Shown: piece after piece, positions 15,041 to 23,656 of the stretch | How positions within the stretch are numbered: the first letter of the stretch is position 1 | How the letters are laid out: each line of letters opens with the position of its first letter | From: Afipia sp. | GTDB taxonomy: Bacteria > Pseudomonadota > Alphaproteobacteria > Rhizobiales > Xanthobacteraceae | Assembly (NCBI GenBank): GCA_017308595.1 | Contig: JAFKER010000005.1 | Span: 816,950-880,949 of the forward strand | DNA length: 64,000 bases | Reading direction: 5' to 3' | The notes under the pieces: model-generated | What the model saw: only the letters and a program-made list of their open reading frames with translations | Database searches by the model: none | Told to the model about the DNA's origin: nothing | Made by a program: the position numbers and the translations under genes

Positions 15041-16815
15041 ATGACAGACACAACTCATCTCGGTCTGCCCTTCATCGAAGGCAGCCAGGCGCAGAAGCAT
15101 GTCACCCATAACGAAGCACTGCGGATACTCGATTCCGTCGTGCAGATCGGTGTCCTCGATATCGACCGGACCGCGCCGCCGTCATCGCCCGCGGAAGGGG
15201 ACCGTCATATCGTTGCGAGCGGTGCCACGGGCGCGTGGGCAGGGCACGCAGGCGCCGTGACGGTGCGCGAGGACGGCGCCTGGCGCTTCTTCGCGCCTAA
15301 GCTCGGCTGGTGCGCATGGTCGGATGCCGATGGTGTGTTGCTGGTCTATGACGGCGCGGCATGGTCCGAAGTGACCGGCAGCGGAAGCATGTCCGGGAGC
15401 ATCTCGTTGCTCGGCATCAACGATACCGCAAGCGCGCCGAACCTGCTCACGGTGAAATCGAATGCGGCGCTGTTTAATGCGGTCACGGTTGCCGGCGGCG
15501 GCACCGGCGACATGCGCGTGCAGATTTCCAAGGAGGCCAGCGCGAAAACCGCCTCGGTTGTTTTCTCCGACGCGTTCTCAGGCCGGGCCGAGTTCGGGCT
15601 GATCGGTTCGGACGCATTCAAGCTCAAGGTCTCGAATGACGGCACAACTTTTGTCGAAGCGCTGACCATCGACCAGAGTTCGGGCAACGCCGCGCTTCCG
15701 CGTGGGCTCGCGCTGACGGGGGTGATCTCGCCGTCGCAGATCACCTCGAACCAGAGCGACTACAATCCCGCCGGTCTTTCGTCTGCTTCCGTGCTCAATC
15801 TGTCGTCGGATGCAACGCGCTCCGTGTCCGGTCTGGCAGGTGGTGCGGAGGGGCGGGTGGTTGTGTTTCTCAACACCGGCAGTCAGCCCATCATTCTGTT
15901 GAGCGAGAGCGGATCATCGACCGCATCAGATCGCTTCGCGCTTGGAGCGGATATTGCGATCGCGGCAAAACAAACGGCGATCCTTCGTTATGATGGCACG
16001 GCATCACGATGGTATGCACTGACGCGGCCCGTATATGGCAGTACGGATCAGCGCGAGGTACTGACTGCCAATCGCACCTATTATGTCCGGACCGACGGCA
16101 GCAACGCCAACAACGGGCTCTCGAATGCCTCGGGCGGAGCATTCCTGACCATTCAAAAGGCGATCGATGTCATCGCCGCGCTCGACTTGTCGATTTACAA
16201 CATCACGATCCAGATCGCCGACGGCACATATACCGGCGGCGTTGCGGTGAATGCGCCCTGGATTGGCGCGGGCGACGTGACGATTCAAGGCAACCTCTCG
16301 ACGCCCGCCAATGTCTTGATCTCGACCACGAGCGCCCATTGCATTTCCGTCCAGAACAATGGCCGCTTGAAAATCGGAGGCGTGAAATTTCAGGCCACGA
16401 CGTTCGGCATCGCACTGGTCGCCACCGCGGGAGGCCGGATCGACATTGTTTCGCCGGTCAATTTCGGGGCCTGCGCGACGTATCACATGAATGCGGATGG
16501 AGCGGGAAAATCCTGTGCTCGTCGAACTATACGATTTCCGGAAACACGGCGGCCCATGCGGTGGCGATCTCTTTCGGATATTTCTATGTCGCGGGAAATA
16601 CGATCACCATCTCGGGCACGCCCTCGCTGGGCACGTTCGCGCAATCCACGCGCACGGGTTACATGGAATGGATCAGCAATACCTTCTCGGGCTCGGCGAC
16701 AGGCGCACGATATAACGTGGCAACCGGTGGCGGTATCTTCGTCAACGGTGGCGGTGCGAGCTATTTGCCCGGCAATTCCGCGGGCTCGGCAACGTCGCCG
16801 GGATGGTATGGGTGA
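15041..16815 (+). pseudogene. DUF2793 tail fibre/tailspike protein, frameshifted
   Basis: The first 100 residues, opening with T-H-L-G-L-P-F-I-E-G-S-Q-A-Q-K-H, are the DUF2793 head common in GTA and prophage tail proteins. A beta-rich region and a right-handed parallel beta-helix follow, from about residue 345 on (P-V-Y-G-S-T then Y-Y-V-R-T-D-G-S-N-A-N-N-G). At 16507-16510 there is a run of four A; reading five restores G-K-I-L-C-S-S-N-Y-T-I-S-G-N-T and continues in beta-helix-like sequence to a stop at 16813-16815. As written, the upstream frame runs on through unlikely Arg-rich sequence to 16957. The beta-helix tip is lost unless the base is a sequencing error or slippage restores it. Confidence 0.75.
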
Positions 16816-16896
16816 TGGGTGGAAGATCACAAAAAACGTGACTTTTAAGCAGGGCGGTGGCAGAAATTTTTCACATGCCACGAAGTTGCAGGGTTT

Positions 16897-17838
16897 ATGT
16901 ACCGCACTACGAGAGACTATCTGGCTTCCATCAAGCGTCGGATCGTTCATCGTCTGATACGGCCGACGACCAGCATCTATGATCAGCGCATCGCTGAGCT
17001 TGAAGCAAAAATCGAGAACCTCTCGGCGCGGCTAGCCGCGCAGCCTGAGCCCATTGACCCTTCCGTTTTCGCAAAAGACGAACGGCTGGCGTTGCTGGAA
17101 AAATACGCCGTTGCGCATCATTGGCGTACGCTTGATCTGATTTATGATCGAGAGCTGCGCTCGCGGGAACTGGCCTGTATCATTTGCGGCGAAAGCGGCG
17201 GCAGAGATCACTTTGAAATTGTCGAAGACCAATGCGCGTTCGGTGGCGGCAGGCTTGAGCGTTATCGCTGTCCATCATGTGAGTGCGTTTTCGGAGCGCA
17301 GAAGTTTATCGACCTTCCGCCGGAGCTTGTCGATCTCGACTATCGGCTGCTGTATTCGCGGTATCGCGAGGGCGATACCACGGACAATGAAGTCAGGACG
17401 TTTCATTCGCTGAATCCGGAGAAGGGAAAGACCTATCTGAACTGGGGCTCGGGAGGCGCCTGGAACAGGACAATCGCGGTGCTGCGCGCTGAGGGATGGG
17501 ACATCTGGGGATATGAGCCGAGCGCAAGCGGGGGCAGCGATTTCGTTATTGCCGAGAAAGCGGCGCTTCCCGAAGTTGACGGGATTATTTCAAACAATGT
17601 CATCGAACATTTCTTCGATCCGGTGCAGCAGTTCAGAGAGTTTCACGCTCTGCTGAAGCCGGGCGCACTTATGGCCCATTCGACAGCCTGCTACGATTAT
17701 CTGTATCCTTTCTCGCGGTTTCATACCGTGTTTCTGCTGGGAAAATCGCCTGAAGTGCTGGCGCAGCGGTCCGGATTTGAAATCGTCAGCCGTGGGCGCG
17801 ACGGGGAATATATCAACGTCGTGTTTCGACGGATCTGA
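16897..17838 (+). CDS. SAM-dependent methyltransferase-like protein
   Basis: A 313-residue protein. Residues 25-55 look coiled-coil. A four-Cys region follows (C-I-I-C-G near 93, C-P-S-C-E-C near 124), like the zinc-binding N-terminus of some C-methyltransferases. The Rossmann part has Y-L-N-W-G-S-G-G-A-W in place of the usual glycine loop, then W-G-Y-E-P-S, N-N-V-I-E-H-F-F-D-P and L-L-K-P-G-A. Enzymes of this type act on sugars or small molecules. It sits just after the tailspike gene and before the lysis genes, and overlaps the spurious frameshifted frame. The AAGGxG-type start signal is weak. A link to surface glycan modification is only a guess. Confidence 0.65.
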   Translation: MYRTTRDYLASIKRRIVHRLIRPTTSIYDQRIAELEAKIENLSARLAAQPEPIDPSVFAKDERLALLEKYAVAHHWRTLDLIYDRELRSRELACIICGESGGRDHFEIVEDQCAFGGGRLERYRCPSCECVFGAQKFIDLPPELVDLDYRLLYSRYREGDTTDNEVRTFHSLNPEKGKTYLNWGSGGAWNRTIAVLRAEGWDIWGYEPSASGGSDFVIAEKAALPEVDGIISNNVIEHFFDPVQQFREFHALLKPGALMAHSTACYDYLYPFSRFHTVFLLGKSPEVLAQRSGFEIVSRGRDGEYINVVFRRI

Positions 17839-17869
17839 TTTTTACAAATAGCGTCCCGTGATCTTTGCA

Positions 17870-17893
17870 GCCCGCCCTCCGGCGGGCTTTTTT
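17870..17893 (+). terminator. Rho-independent terminator after the methyltransferase
   Basis: A 7-bp stem, GCCCGCC/GGCGGGC, with a CTCC loop and a run of six T. It lies 32 bases after the methyltransferase stop and just before the small gene at 17910. Confidence 0.8.
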
Positions 17894-17909
17894 CATTTGG
17901 AGAATCCGT

Positions 17910-18041
17910 ATGTCGCTCGCCTCGCTGCGTGAATGTTTTTCTGCGCCTCTTGAATGGATCGCTGACAAGATCAAGGCGCGGCCCAAGGCCGCGCTGATGG
18001 CCTGGGCTGCGTCATTGCTGATCGTCGCGTGGCCGTTCTGA
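17910..18041 (+). CDS. Small one-TM protein ahead of the endolysin gene
   Basis: A 43-residue frame with GGAGA about eight bases upstream of its ATG. Residues 27-42 form a single hydrophobic helix, with basic residues before it. It ends one base before the GH108 endolysin start, so the pair is likely co-translated. A single short TM protein next to an endolysin could be a holin-like or spanin-like accessory, but GTA-type holin function is already covered by the gene at 18809. Too short for confident family assignment. Confidence 0.45.
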   Translation: MSLASLRECFSAPLEWIADKIKARPKAALMAWAASLLIVAWPF

Positions 18042-18042
18042 C

Positions 18043-18822
18043 ATGGCGGCGGAGTCTTATAACGCCGCGCTGCCGCGGCTGCTGAGAGACGAGGGCGGTT
18101 ACACCGACCATCCCTCCGATCCGGGCGGGCCGACCAATTTCGGCATCACGCTTGCGGATGCGCGGCGCTACTGGAAGGGCAACGCGACTGCGGACGATGT
18201 GCGCGCGCTGCCGCAAAGCGTCGCGCGGAAAATCTATCGCGAGCATTACTGGAACGCGCTGCGCTGTGACGAGCTTCCGGCCGGCGTCGACTATGCCGTC
18301 TTCGACTATGGCGTGAATTCCGGGATCGGCCGCGCGGGCAAGGTGCTGCGGCGGGTGCTGACTCTCTCCGACCGCACAAGTGCTGTCAGCGATGATGTGA
18401 TTGCCGCTGCGCGCGCGGCAGTTGCACGCGATGTGGTGATTGCGATCTGCGCTGAGCGGCTGGCGTTCCTGAAATCATTGAAAACATTTCCTGTGTTCGG
18501 GCGCGGCTGGACCGCGCGCGTCAGCGGGGTGCGCGCTGCCGCGCTCGCCATGGCGGAGCGCCGCGCGGTCGCCTCCGTCTCCGGCGATGCGGTGCCGGGC
18601 AAGGCCGTTGTGCCGATTGCCGTTCCGGCGGGCACAGCATCCGCCGGTGCGGTGATTGCTGCAGGTGCAACGAGTGCCGCCATCACGGCGCGGCTTCATG
18701 TGGCGCTGGTGGTTGCAGCGAGCGCGGCGCTCGCTGTCATCGTGATCTTTCTCATCTGGCGCTGGCGGCATCGCGCGGAGCAGGAGGCGGCCGTGAAAGG
18801 AACATCCAATGGACTGGGGTGA
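18043..18822 (+). CDS. GH108 peptidoglycan hydrolase (endolysin) with C-terminal TM helix
   Basis: A 259-residue protein. The N-terminal GH108 domain has L-R-D-E-G-G-Y-T-D-H-P-S-D-P-G-G, whose Glu is the catalytic residue of this family, then T-N-F-G-I-T. The associated C-terminal peptidoglycan-binding part starts with A-V-F-D-Y-G-V-N-S-G. A hydrophobic stretch, A-L-V-V-A-A-S-A-A-L-A-V-I-V-I-F, near residues 223-240 and a basic tail suggest a membrane anchor. It should cleave glycan strands during particle release. Its end overlaps the holin gene by 14 bases. Confidence 0.85.
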   Translation: MAAESYNAALPRLLRDEGGYTDHPSDPGGPTNFGITLADARRYWKGNATADDVRALPQSVARKIYREHYWNALRCDELPAGVDYAVFDYGVNSGIGRAGKVLRRVLTLSDRTSAVSDDVIAAARAAVARDVVIAICAERLAFLKSLKTFPVFGRGWTARVSGVRAAALAMAERRAVASVSGDAVPGKAVVPIAVPAGTASAGAVIAAGATSAAITARLHVALVVAASAALAVIVIFLIWRWRHRAEQEAAVKGTSNGLG

Positions 18823-19378
18823 TCTCGCGAAACAGGTGATCGGCCTTGGTGCGCCGATTCTCGGCGCGGCGCTTGGCGGCCCGCTGGGCGGAGCGGCCGG
18901 TCGCATTCTGGCGGAAGCCGTTGGCGCAACCGACGCGACGCCCGAGGCCGTCGGCAAGGCGCTGACCACGAGCGGCACGGGCCAGATCATGCAAGCGGAG
19001 AACATATGGGCGGAGGCGGTGCGCGCCGAAGCGGACGCGGTGCGAGGATCGGTGGCCGAGACGCAGGCAACGATCCGTGCAGAACTTGGCAGCGAGGACG
19101 CGCTGCAAAGATGGTGGCGGCCGCTTTACGCGCTGGAGTTGACGTTCGAGTGCGGAGCCCTGTGGGTGGTTCTGGTCCATGAGTTCTGGACCGGCGACAT
19201 GACGGCGATCAACGCCCTGATCGGCGCGACCGGCCTTCTGGTCAGCTATTGGGGGTTCCGCTTCGGCGTGTTAGGCGTCTACATGAGCGGGCGGACCCGT
19301 GAAAAGGTTTGTGCCGCCACCGGCCAGAACGATCCGGGTCTTCTCGGCAAGCTGGTTAAAACGGCGACGAAGAAGTGA
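18809..19378 (+). CDS. GTA-type three-TM holin
   Basis: A 189-residue protein of the GTA holin (3TM) family. It starts with a glycine/alanine-rich amphipathic region (G-A-P-I-L-G-A-A-L-G-G), has a middle region Q-R-W-W-R-P-L-Y-A-L-E, and two clear membrane helices near 112-130 and 138-165. It should let the GH108 enzyme through the inner membrane. This is the last gene of the cluster, followed by the FeuP-like regulator. Confidence 0.85.
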   Translation: MDWGDLAKQVIGLGAPILGAALGGPLGGAAGRILAEAVGATDATPEAVGKALTTSGTGQIMQAENIWAEAVRAEADAVRGSVAETQATIRAELGSEDALQRWWRPLYALELTFECGALWVVLVHEFWTGDMTAINALIGATGLLVSYWGFRFGVLGVYMSGRTREKVCAATGQNDPGLLGKLVKTATKK

Positions 19379-19411
19379 GAATGGAGAAAAAGTAATCTCC
19401 GGCGCCGCTCT

Positions 19412-19444
19412 GTTCATGGAGCATTCACCGCCGCACCGTTCATG
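19412..19444 (+). promoter_or_regulatory. Possible response-regulator binding repeats upstream of the FeuP-like gene
   Basis: Between the holin gene and the TTG start at 19481, TTCAT at 19413 and TTCAC at 19424 are spaced 11 bases apart, and a third TTCAT lies at 19439. The spacing of one helical turn is typical of direct repeats bound by OmpR/PhoB-type regulators, and the adjacent gene encodes one. Autoregulation is an inference. Confidence 0.3.
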
Positions 19445-19480
19445 TTAGCCTATCTTGAACTTGCCATTTCGGAGACGACG

Positions 19481-20176
19481 TTGCGCCTTCTTGTTGTTGA
19501 AGACGATCCCGATCTCAACCGCCAGCTCACGACAGCCTTGTCGGATGCAGGCTATGTCGTTGACCGCGCTTTCGATGGCGAGGAGGGACATTTTCTCGGC
19601 GACAGCGAGCCTTATGACGCCGTGGTGCTCGATATCGGCCTGCCGAAGATGGACGGCATTTCGGTGCTGGAAGCCTGGCGGCGCAACAAGCGCACCATGC
19701 CGGTCCTGATCCTGACCGCACGCGACCGCTGGAGCGACAAGGTGCAGGGCTTCGATGCCGGCGCCGACGATTATGTCGCCAAGCCGTTTCATCTTGAGGA
19801 AGTGCTGGCACGCATCCGCGCGCTGCTGCGGCGAAGCGCGGGCCATGCGCAGTCCGAACTGACCTGCGGGCCGGTGATGCTGGATACGCGCACCAACCGT
19901 GTCAGCGTCAACGGCAATCCGATCAAGATGACCTCGCACGAGTATCGGCTGTTGGCGTATCTCATGCACCATTCCGGCCGCGTGGTGTCGCGCACCGAAC
20001 TGGTCGAGCATCTCTACGATCAGGACTTCGACCGCGACAGCAACACCATCGAGGTGTTTGTCGGGCGCATCCGCAAGAAGCTGGATGTCGACATCATCCA
20101 GACGGTGCGGGGGCTCGGCTACCTGCTGACGCCGCCGCTCGCGGATACGAAGCCTTCCGCAACCGACGCGCGTTAG
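19481..20176 (+). CDS. feuP: OmpR-family response regulator (FeuP/PhoP-like)
   Basis: A 231-residue protein from the TTG at 19481, which has GGAG seven bases upstream and starts exactly at the receiver domain; the frame also opens at 19442. The receiver has acidic E-D-D, the phosphorylated Asp in V-L-D-I-G-L-P-K-M-D-G, and Lys in V-A-K-P-F. A winged helix follows, with T-S-H-E-Y-R-L-L and T-V-R-G-L-G-Y. The sequence is close to what I recall of rhizobial FeuP, which controls cyclic glucan export genes. Its partner kinase follows after a palindromic repeat. Confidence 0.85.
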   Translation: MRLLVVEDDPDLNRQLTTALSDAGYVVDRAFDGEEGHFLGDSEPYDAVVLDIGLPKMDGISVLEAWRRNKRTMPVLILTARDRWSDKVQGFDAGADDYVAKPFHLEEVLARIRALLRRSAGHAQSELTCGPVMLDTRTNRVSVNGNPIKMTSHEYRLLAYLMHHSGRVVSRTELVEHLYDQDFDRDSNTIEVFVGRIRKKLDVDIIQTVRGLGYLLTPPLADTKPSATDAR

Positions 20177-20211
20177 ACTATGATGGGTTCGGGTGGACGG
20201 AATCCACCCAT

Positions 20212-20327
20212 TGTCATTGCGAGTACCCGGATCGGCGCTTTGTGCCGTCCGGGCACAGGCTCCGCGAAGCAATCCATAGCGACATCAAGAAATGGATTGC
20301 TTCGTCGCAGGTGCTCCTCTCAATGAC
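20212..20327. repeat. Intergenic palindromic repeat between regulator and kinase
   Basis: The outer arms TGTCATTGCGAG (20212) and CTCAATGAC (20319) and the inner arms CGAAGCAATCCAT (about 20265) and ATGGATTGCTTCG (20292) pair as nested inverted repeats. This is another dispersed element type of Bradyrhizobium relatives. It fills the space between feuP and feuQ, so it would form a hairpin inside the operon transcript. Confidence 0.8.
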
Positions 20328-20344
20328 GCCATTGCGGACCCGCC

Positions 20345-21763
20345 ATGCTGGGGATGAGTTTTTTGAATCGGCATCCAAAATCCCTGGCGACACGTCTGTT
20401 CCTGTCGGCGACGGCCTGGGTGGTGCTGATCCTTGTCATCACCGGCATTGTTCTCTCCACCGTCTACAAGCGCTCGACCGAGCGCGCTTTCGACCGTCGG
20501 CTTAATTTCTATCTCCGGACGCTGATCGCCGAGGTGGCGCAGCCCGAGGATGCGGCTGACAAGGGCGACAAGTCCGATCGCTCGGTGCAATCGCTTGGCG
20601 AGCCGCTGTTCGAACTGCCGCTGTCGGGCTGGTACTGGCGGATGGCACGTACCGATGGCGACAAGCCGGAGGTGCGGGCGTCGCGTTCGCTCTGGGATGC
20701 ATCGCTGCCCAAGCTGGAAGATCAGGGTGTCGAACTCGATCAGTCCGGCGTCCGGCTGGGCTATGTGACCGGCCCTGAGCATCAGCATCTGCGCATGGTG
20801 GAGCGGCCGGTCGATCTCGGCACCGAGGGAAAATATCTCGCGACAGTCGCGGGCGACGCCACCGAGATCGAGGATGAAACCTGGGCGTTCAACACATATC
20901 TGGCCGTGACATTCGCGGCGCTGACGGTCGGCCTGCTATTGACCACGATTTTTCAGGTTCGGTTCGGCCTTGCGCCGCTCAAGCGAATTTCAAATTCGCT
21001 TGCGAATATCCGGTCGGGGCAGGCGGAGCGGCTGGAGGGTGAATTTCCGGAGGAAATCGCGCCGCTGGCGCGCGAGACCAATGCGCTGCTCGATGCCAAC
21101 CGCGCCATTGTCGAGCGTTCGCGCACCCATGTCGGCAATCTTGCCCATGCGATCAAGACGCCGCTCTCGGTCATTGTCAATGAAGCGGGCACCCATCGCG
21201 GCGAGCCGTTTGCGGACAAGGTCCTCGAACAGGCGGACGTGATGCGTGACCAGGTTGCGCATCATCTCGAGCGCGCGCGGATCGCGGCCCGTGTCACCGT
21301 CATCGGCACCGTGACCGAGGTCGCGCCGGTGATCGAAGCGCTGGCGCGGACGATGGAGAAGATCCACCGCGACCGCGACATCCTGATTGAGTGCGAAATC
21401 CAGGCCGGTGCGAAGTTTCGCGGTGAGCGGCAGGACTTCGAGGAGATGGCGGGCAATCTGGTCGACAACGCCTGCAAGTGGGCGAGCCAGAAGGTGTTCA
21501 TCGAGGTGCTGCAGGAACTGACGCCCGGCGGCGCGCTCGATCCGACGCTGCGCATTGTCGTCGATGATGATGGTCCTGGCCTGTCACCGGAGCAGCGGAC
21601 GCAGGTGGCGCGCCGCGGCCAGCGGCTGGATGAGACCAAGCCGGGCTCCGGCCTCGGTCTCTCCATCGTCACCGATCTGGCCGCGCTCTACGGCGGCAGC
21701 CTGACCCTCGGCGCCGCTCCGATCGGCGGCTTGCGCGCGGAACTGGTGCTGCCGGGGGTGTAG
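20345..21763 (+). CDS. feuQ: Sensor histidine kinase (FeuQ/PhoQ-like)
   Basis: A 472-residue inner-membrane kinase, partner of the FeuP-like regulator. TM1 is near residues 18-40, a periplasmic domain follows, and TM2 is near 185-205, leading to a HAMP linker. The H-box is L-A-H-A-I-K-T-P-L-S, the N-box has N-L-V-D-N-A-C-K-W-A, and the G-boxes are D-D-G-P-G-L and G-S-G-L-G-L-S-I-V. An ATG at 20354 is an alternative start. The symbol follows the partner and operon, not a search. Confidence 0.8.
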   Translation: MLGMSFLNRHPKSLATRLFLSATAWVVLILVITGIVLSTVYKRSTERAFDRRLNFYLRTLIAEVAQPEDAADKGDKSDRSVQSLGEPLFELPLSGWYWRMARTDGDKPEVRASRSLWDASLPKLEDQGVELDQSGVRLGYVTGPEHQHLRMVERPVDLGTEGKYLATVAGDATEIEDETWAFNTYLAVTFAALTVGLLLTTIFQVRFGLAPLKRISNSLANIRSGQAERLEGEFPEEIAPLARETNALLDANRAIVERSRTHVGNLAHAIKTPLSVIVNEAGTHRGEPFADKVLEQADVMRDQVAHHLERARIAARVTVIGTVTEVAPVIEALARTMEKIHRDRDILIECEIQAGAKFRGERQDFEEMAGNLVDNACKWASQKVFIEVLQELTPGGALDPTLRIVVDDDGPGLSPEQRTQVARRGQRLDETKPGSGLGLSIVTDLAALYGGSLTLGAAPIGGLRAELVLPGV

Positions 21764-21902
21764 AACGACGAAATTCTAGCTCCTGGCCACTCGCTGATTC
21801 GGTTGCGCGTTCTTGTGAGTACAGTTTAGAATAAAGCGATTTTGCGAAGACTGCGCGATCGTCGTTTTTTTTGGATCAAGGGTTCTTCGGGGATTTTTAC
21901 TG

Positions 21903-22931
21903 ATGCCCGTACTTCAGGACAATTTAGTCAAAGCTAAAGATGCGGCATCAAAAATTGATGCTGATGTGTATTTTTACAATGGGACCATTGAGCACCCGCG
22001 CGATCTAACGACTATCGAAGCGGTTCACAGCCATGCAGGAAGAAAGAAAGCTATTCTGTTTCTAGTTACAAACGGCGGCAATCCTGACGCGGCGTATAAG
22101 ATAACGCGATACTTTCAAGAAAAGTACGAGCACTTTACAATCGTGGTATCAGGTAAGTGCAAGAGCGCAGGTACTCTCATCGCGGTTGGTGCTCATGAAT
22201 TGGCTTTTTCTCCCTACGGAGAGCTCGGCCCGTTGGATATTCAACTTACCAAGGTCGACAAATTTGACCAGTTGCAGTCTGGGCTGACGATTCAAGATTC
22301 CTTGAATACCCTCGAAGGGCGGGCGCTCGAAAAATTTTACGAGATCGTGAAGGACTACATGCAGGCGAACAATGGCCTGCTGTCCTTTTCATCTGCGACG
22401 AAAGCAGCATCCGATTTTGTCACGCAATTGTATGCTCCGGTTTTTTCGAGAATCGATCCCGAAGAAATAGGCGCTCGTGCGCGTGCTATGCGGATAGCTG
22501 CTGATTACGGGCGTCGTTTGTCAGTAAAGTCACAAAACTTGAAGCAAGATACGCTAAAATTGCTTGCTGAAACATATTCTTCACATTCTTTCGTGATAGA
22601 TAGGCAAGAAGCGGAGACTTTGTTTGTTCGTGTCCGTTCAACGGATAAGAATGAGGCTGCCGTGATTGCGGCGCTTGGCAGACCTGCGCGTTTTGAGTTG
22701 CCTGATTTTGCGTTTCATGCGTTATCAAAACGTCCTCCAGATCTTAATAAGGCCGAAACCGATGACCCGTCTCTCAAAGGAAGAAGTCCGTCGAAAGATG
22801 ACGGAAATACTGAAAGAGCAAATGGAACGGCCGTCCCTAAGACCAAAAAGTCGGAACGAAGAGGCCGCACAAAGAATGGTCGAGCCGTCAAAGAGCCTAC
22901 CAATGGCGGAGCGCGAAGTCGCGTAAACTGA
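21903..22931 (+). CDS. SDH-family Clp-fold serine proteinase
   Basis: A 342-residue protein with the Clp/crotonase-like fold of the SDH (serine dehydrogenase proteinase, SppA-like) family. It has L-V-T-N-G-G-N-P near residue 57, then V-V-S-G-K-C-K-S-A-G-T, in which the Ser next to Ala-Gly is the probable nucleophile, then S-P-Y-G-E-L-G-P-L-D. The last 60 residues are a disordered basic tail. At 22081-22140 only 25 of 60 bases are G or C, far below its neighbours, so it was probably acquired. There is no signal peptide, so it is likely cytoplasmic. It stands alone between core genes. Confidence 0.75.
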   Translation: MPVLQDNLVKAKDAASKIDADVYFYNGTIEHPRDLTTIEAVHSHAGRKKAILFLVTNGGNPDAAYKITRYFQEKYEHFTIVVSGKCKSAGTLIAVGAHELAFSPYGELGPLDIQLTKVDKFDQLQSGLTIQDSLNTLEGRALEKFYEIVKDYMQANNGLLSFSSATKAASDFVTQLYAPVFSRIDPEEIGARARAMRIAADYGRRLSVKSQNLKQDTLKLLAETYSSHSFVIDRQEAETLFVRVRSTDKNEAAVIAALGRPARFELPDFAFHALSKRPPDLNKAETDDPSLKGRSPSKDDGNTERANGTAVPKTKKSERRGRTKNGRAVKEPTNGGARSRVN

Positions 22932-23058
22932 CGTGCTCATTTGGTACTCAAATTTCGAATTCTCTGATCGCAAGTAGCCGCCGCTCTCTCGCCCCATTCG
23001 TCCGTTCCAACGGCGGCCAGCCGGACAATCTTCGTCCGGTGCGCATGGGGACGACGCG

Positions 23059-23532
23059 ATGCACTTTCCAAAGACAGCCATTTTTCTCAGTGCCGCGCTG
23101 GCGCTCGGCGGGTGTGCGGCCGACAGCGGCCCGCGGGAAAACTCCGGAACCGTGCTCGGCGCGGTCAGCGGTGCGCTGATCGGGTCGGCCATCGGCGGCG
23201 GAACCGGCGAGCGCGTGGGTGCGGCCATGGCGGGCGCGGCCATCGGCGGCCTGATCGGCAACCGGATCGGCGCGTCGATGGACGAACAGGACCGCCAGTA
23301 TGCTTACGAGGCGGAGATGAACGCGCTGGATCGCGGTGCGCCCGGCGCGCCGGTGGACTGGCGCAATCCGGAGACCGGCCGGTATGGCAACATCGTGCCG
23401 GGGCCGGCCTATACCAAGCGCGGCATGCGCTGCCGCGCTTTCAGTCACACGGTCTACATCAACGGCCAGCCGACCGTTGAGCGCGGAACGGCCTGCCGGA
23501 ACCCGGACGGCACCTGGACGGCGGTGGGGTAG
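23059..23532 (+). CDS. Glycine-zipper lipoprotein (surface antigen-like)
   Basis: A 157-residue protein. The signal peptide ends in L-A-L-G-G-C, a lipobox for lipid attachment at the Cys. Residues 30-75 form a glycine zipper (G-A-V-S-G-A-L-I-G-S-A-I-G-G-G, then A-A-I-G-G-L-I-G-N), as in the outer-membrane 17-kDa/RT0821-type surface antigens. The C-terminal part has a pair of Cys (M-R-C-R and T-A-C-R) that may form a disulphide. It should lie in the outer membrane. Confidence 0.8.
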   Translation: MHFPKTAIFLSAALALGGCAADSGPRENSGTVLGAVSGALIGSAIGGGTGERVGAAMAGAAIGGLIGNRIGASMDEQDRQYAYEAEMNALDRGAPGAPVDWRNPETGRYGNIVPGPAYTKRGMRCRAFSHTVYINGQPTVERGTACRNPDGTWTAVG

Positions 23533-23656
23533 GAACACCATTCCGGGTCCGCAAGCGCCCCCAAATCCCTGTTCTTCAACGCGAAATTAACGACGCCCGC
23601 GCTATCAAGCCCGACGGAGCCCTGCCGGGCTTCGGTCAGGGTGAGCGTTTGGGCGT

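Noticed and set aside
16816..16957. Continuation of the tailspike frame to 16957
   Set aside because: After 16510 the frame loses beta-helix character, while the neighbouring frame keeps it up to 16815, so the longer end is an artefact of the frameshift.
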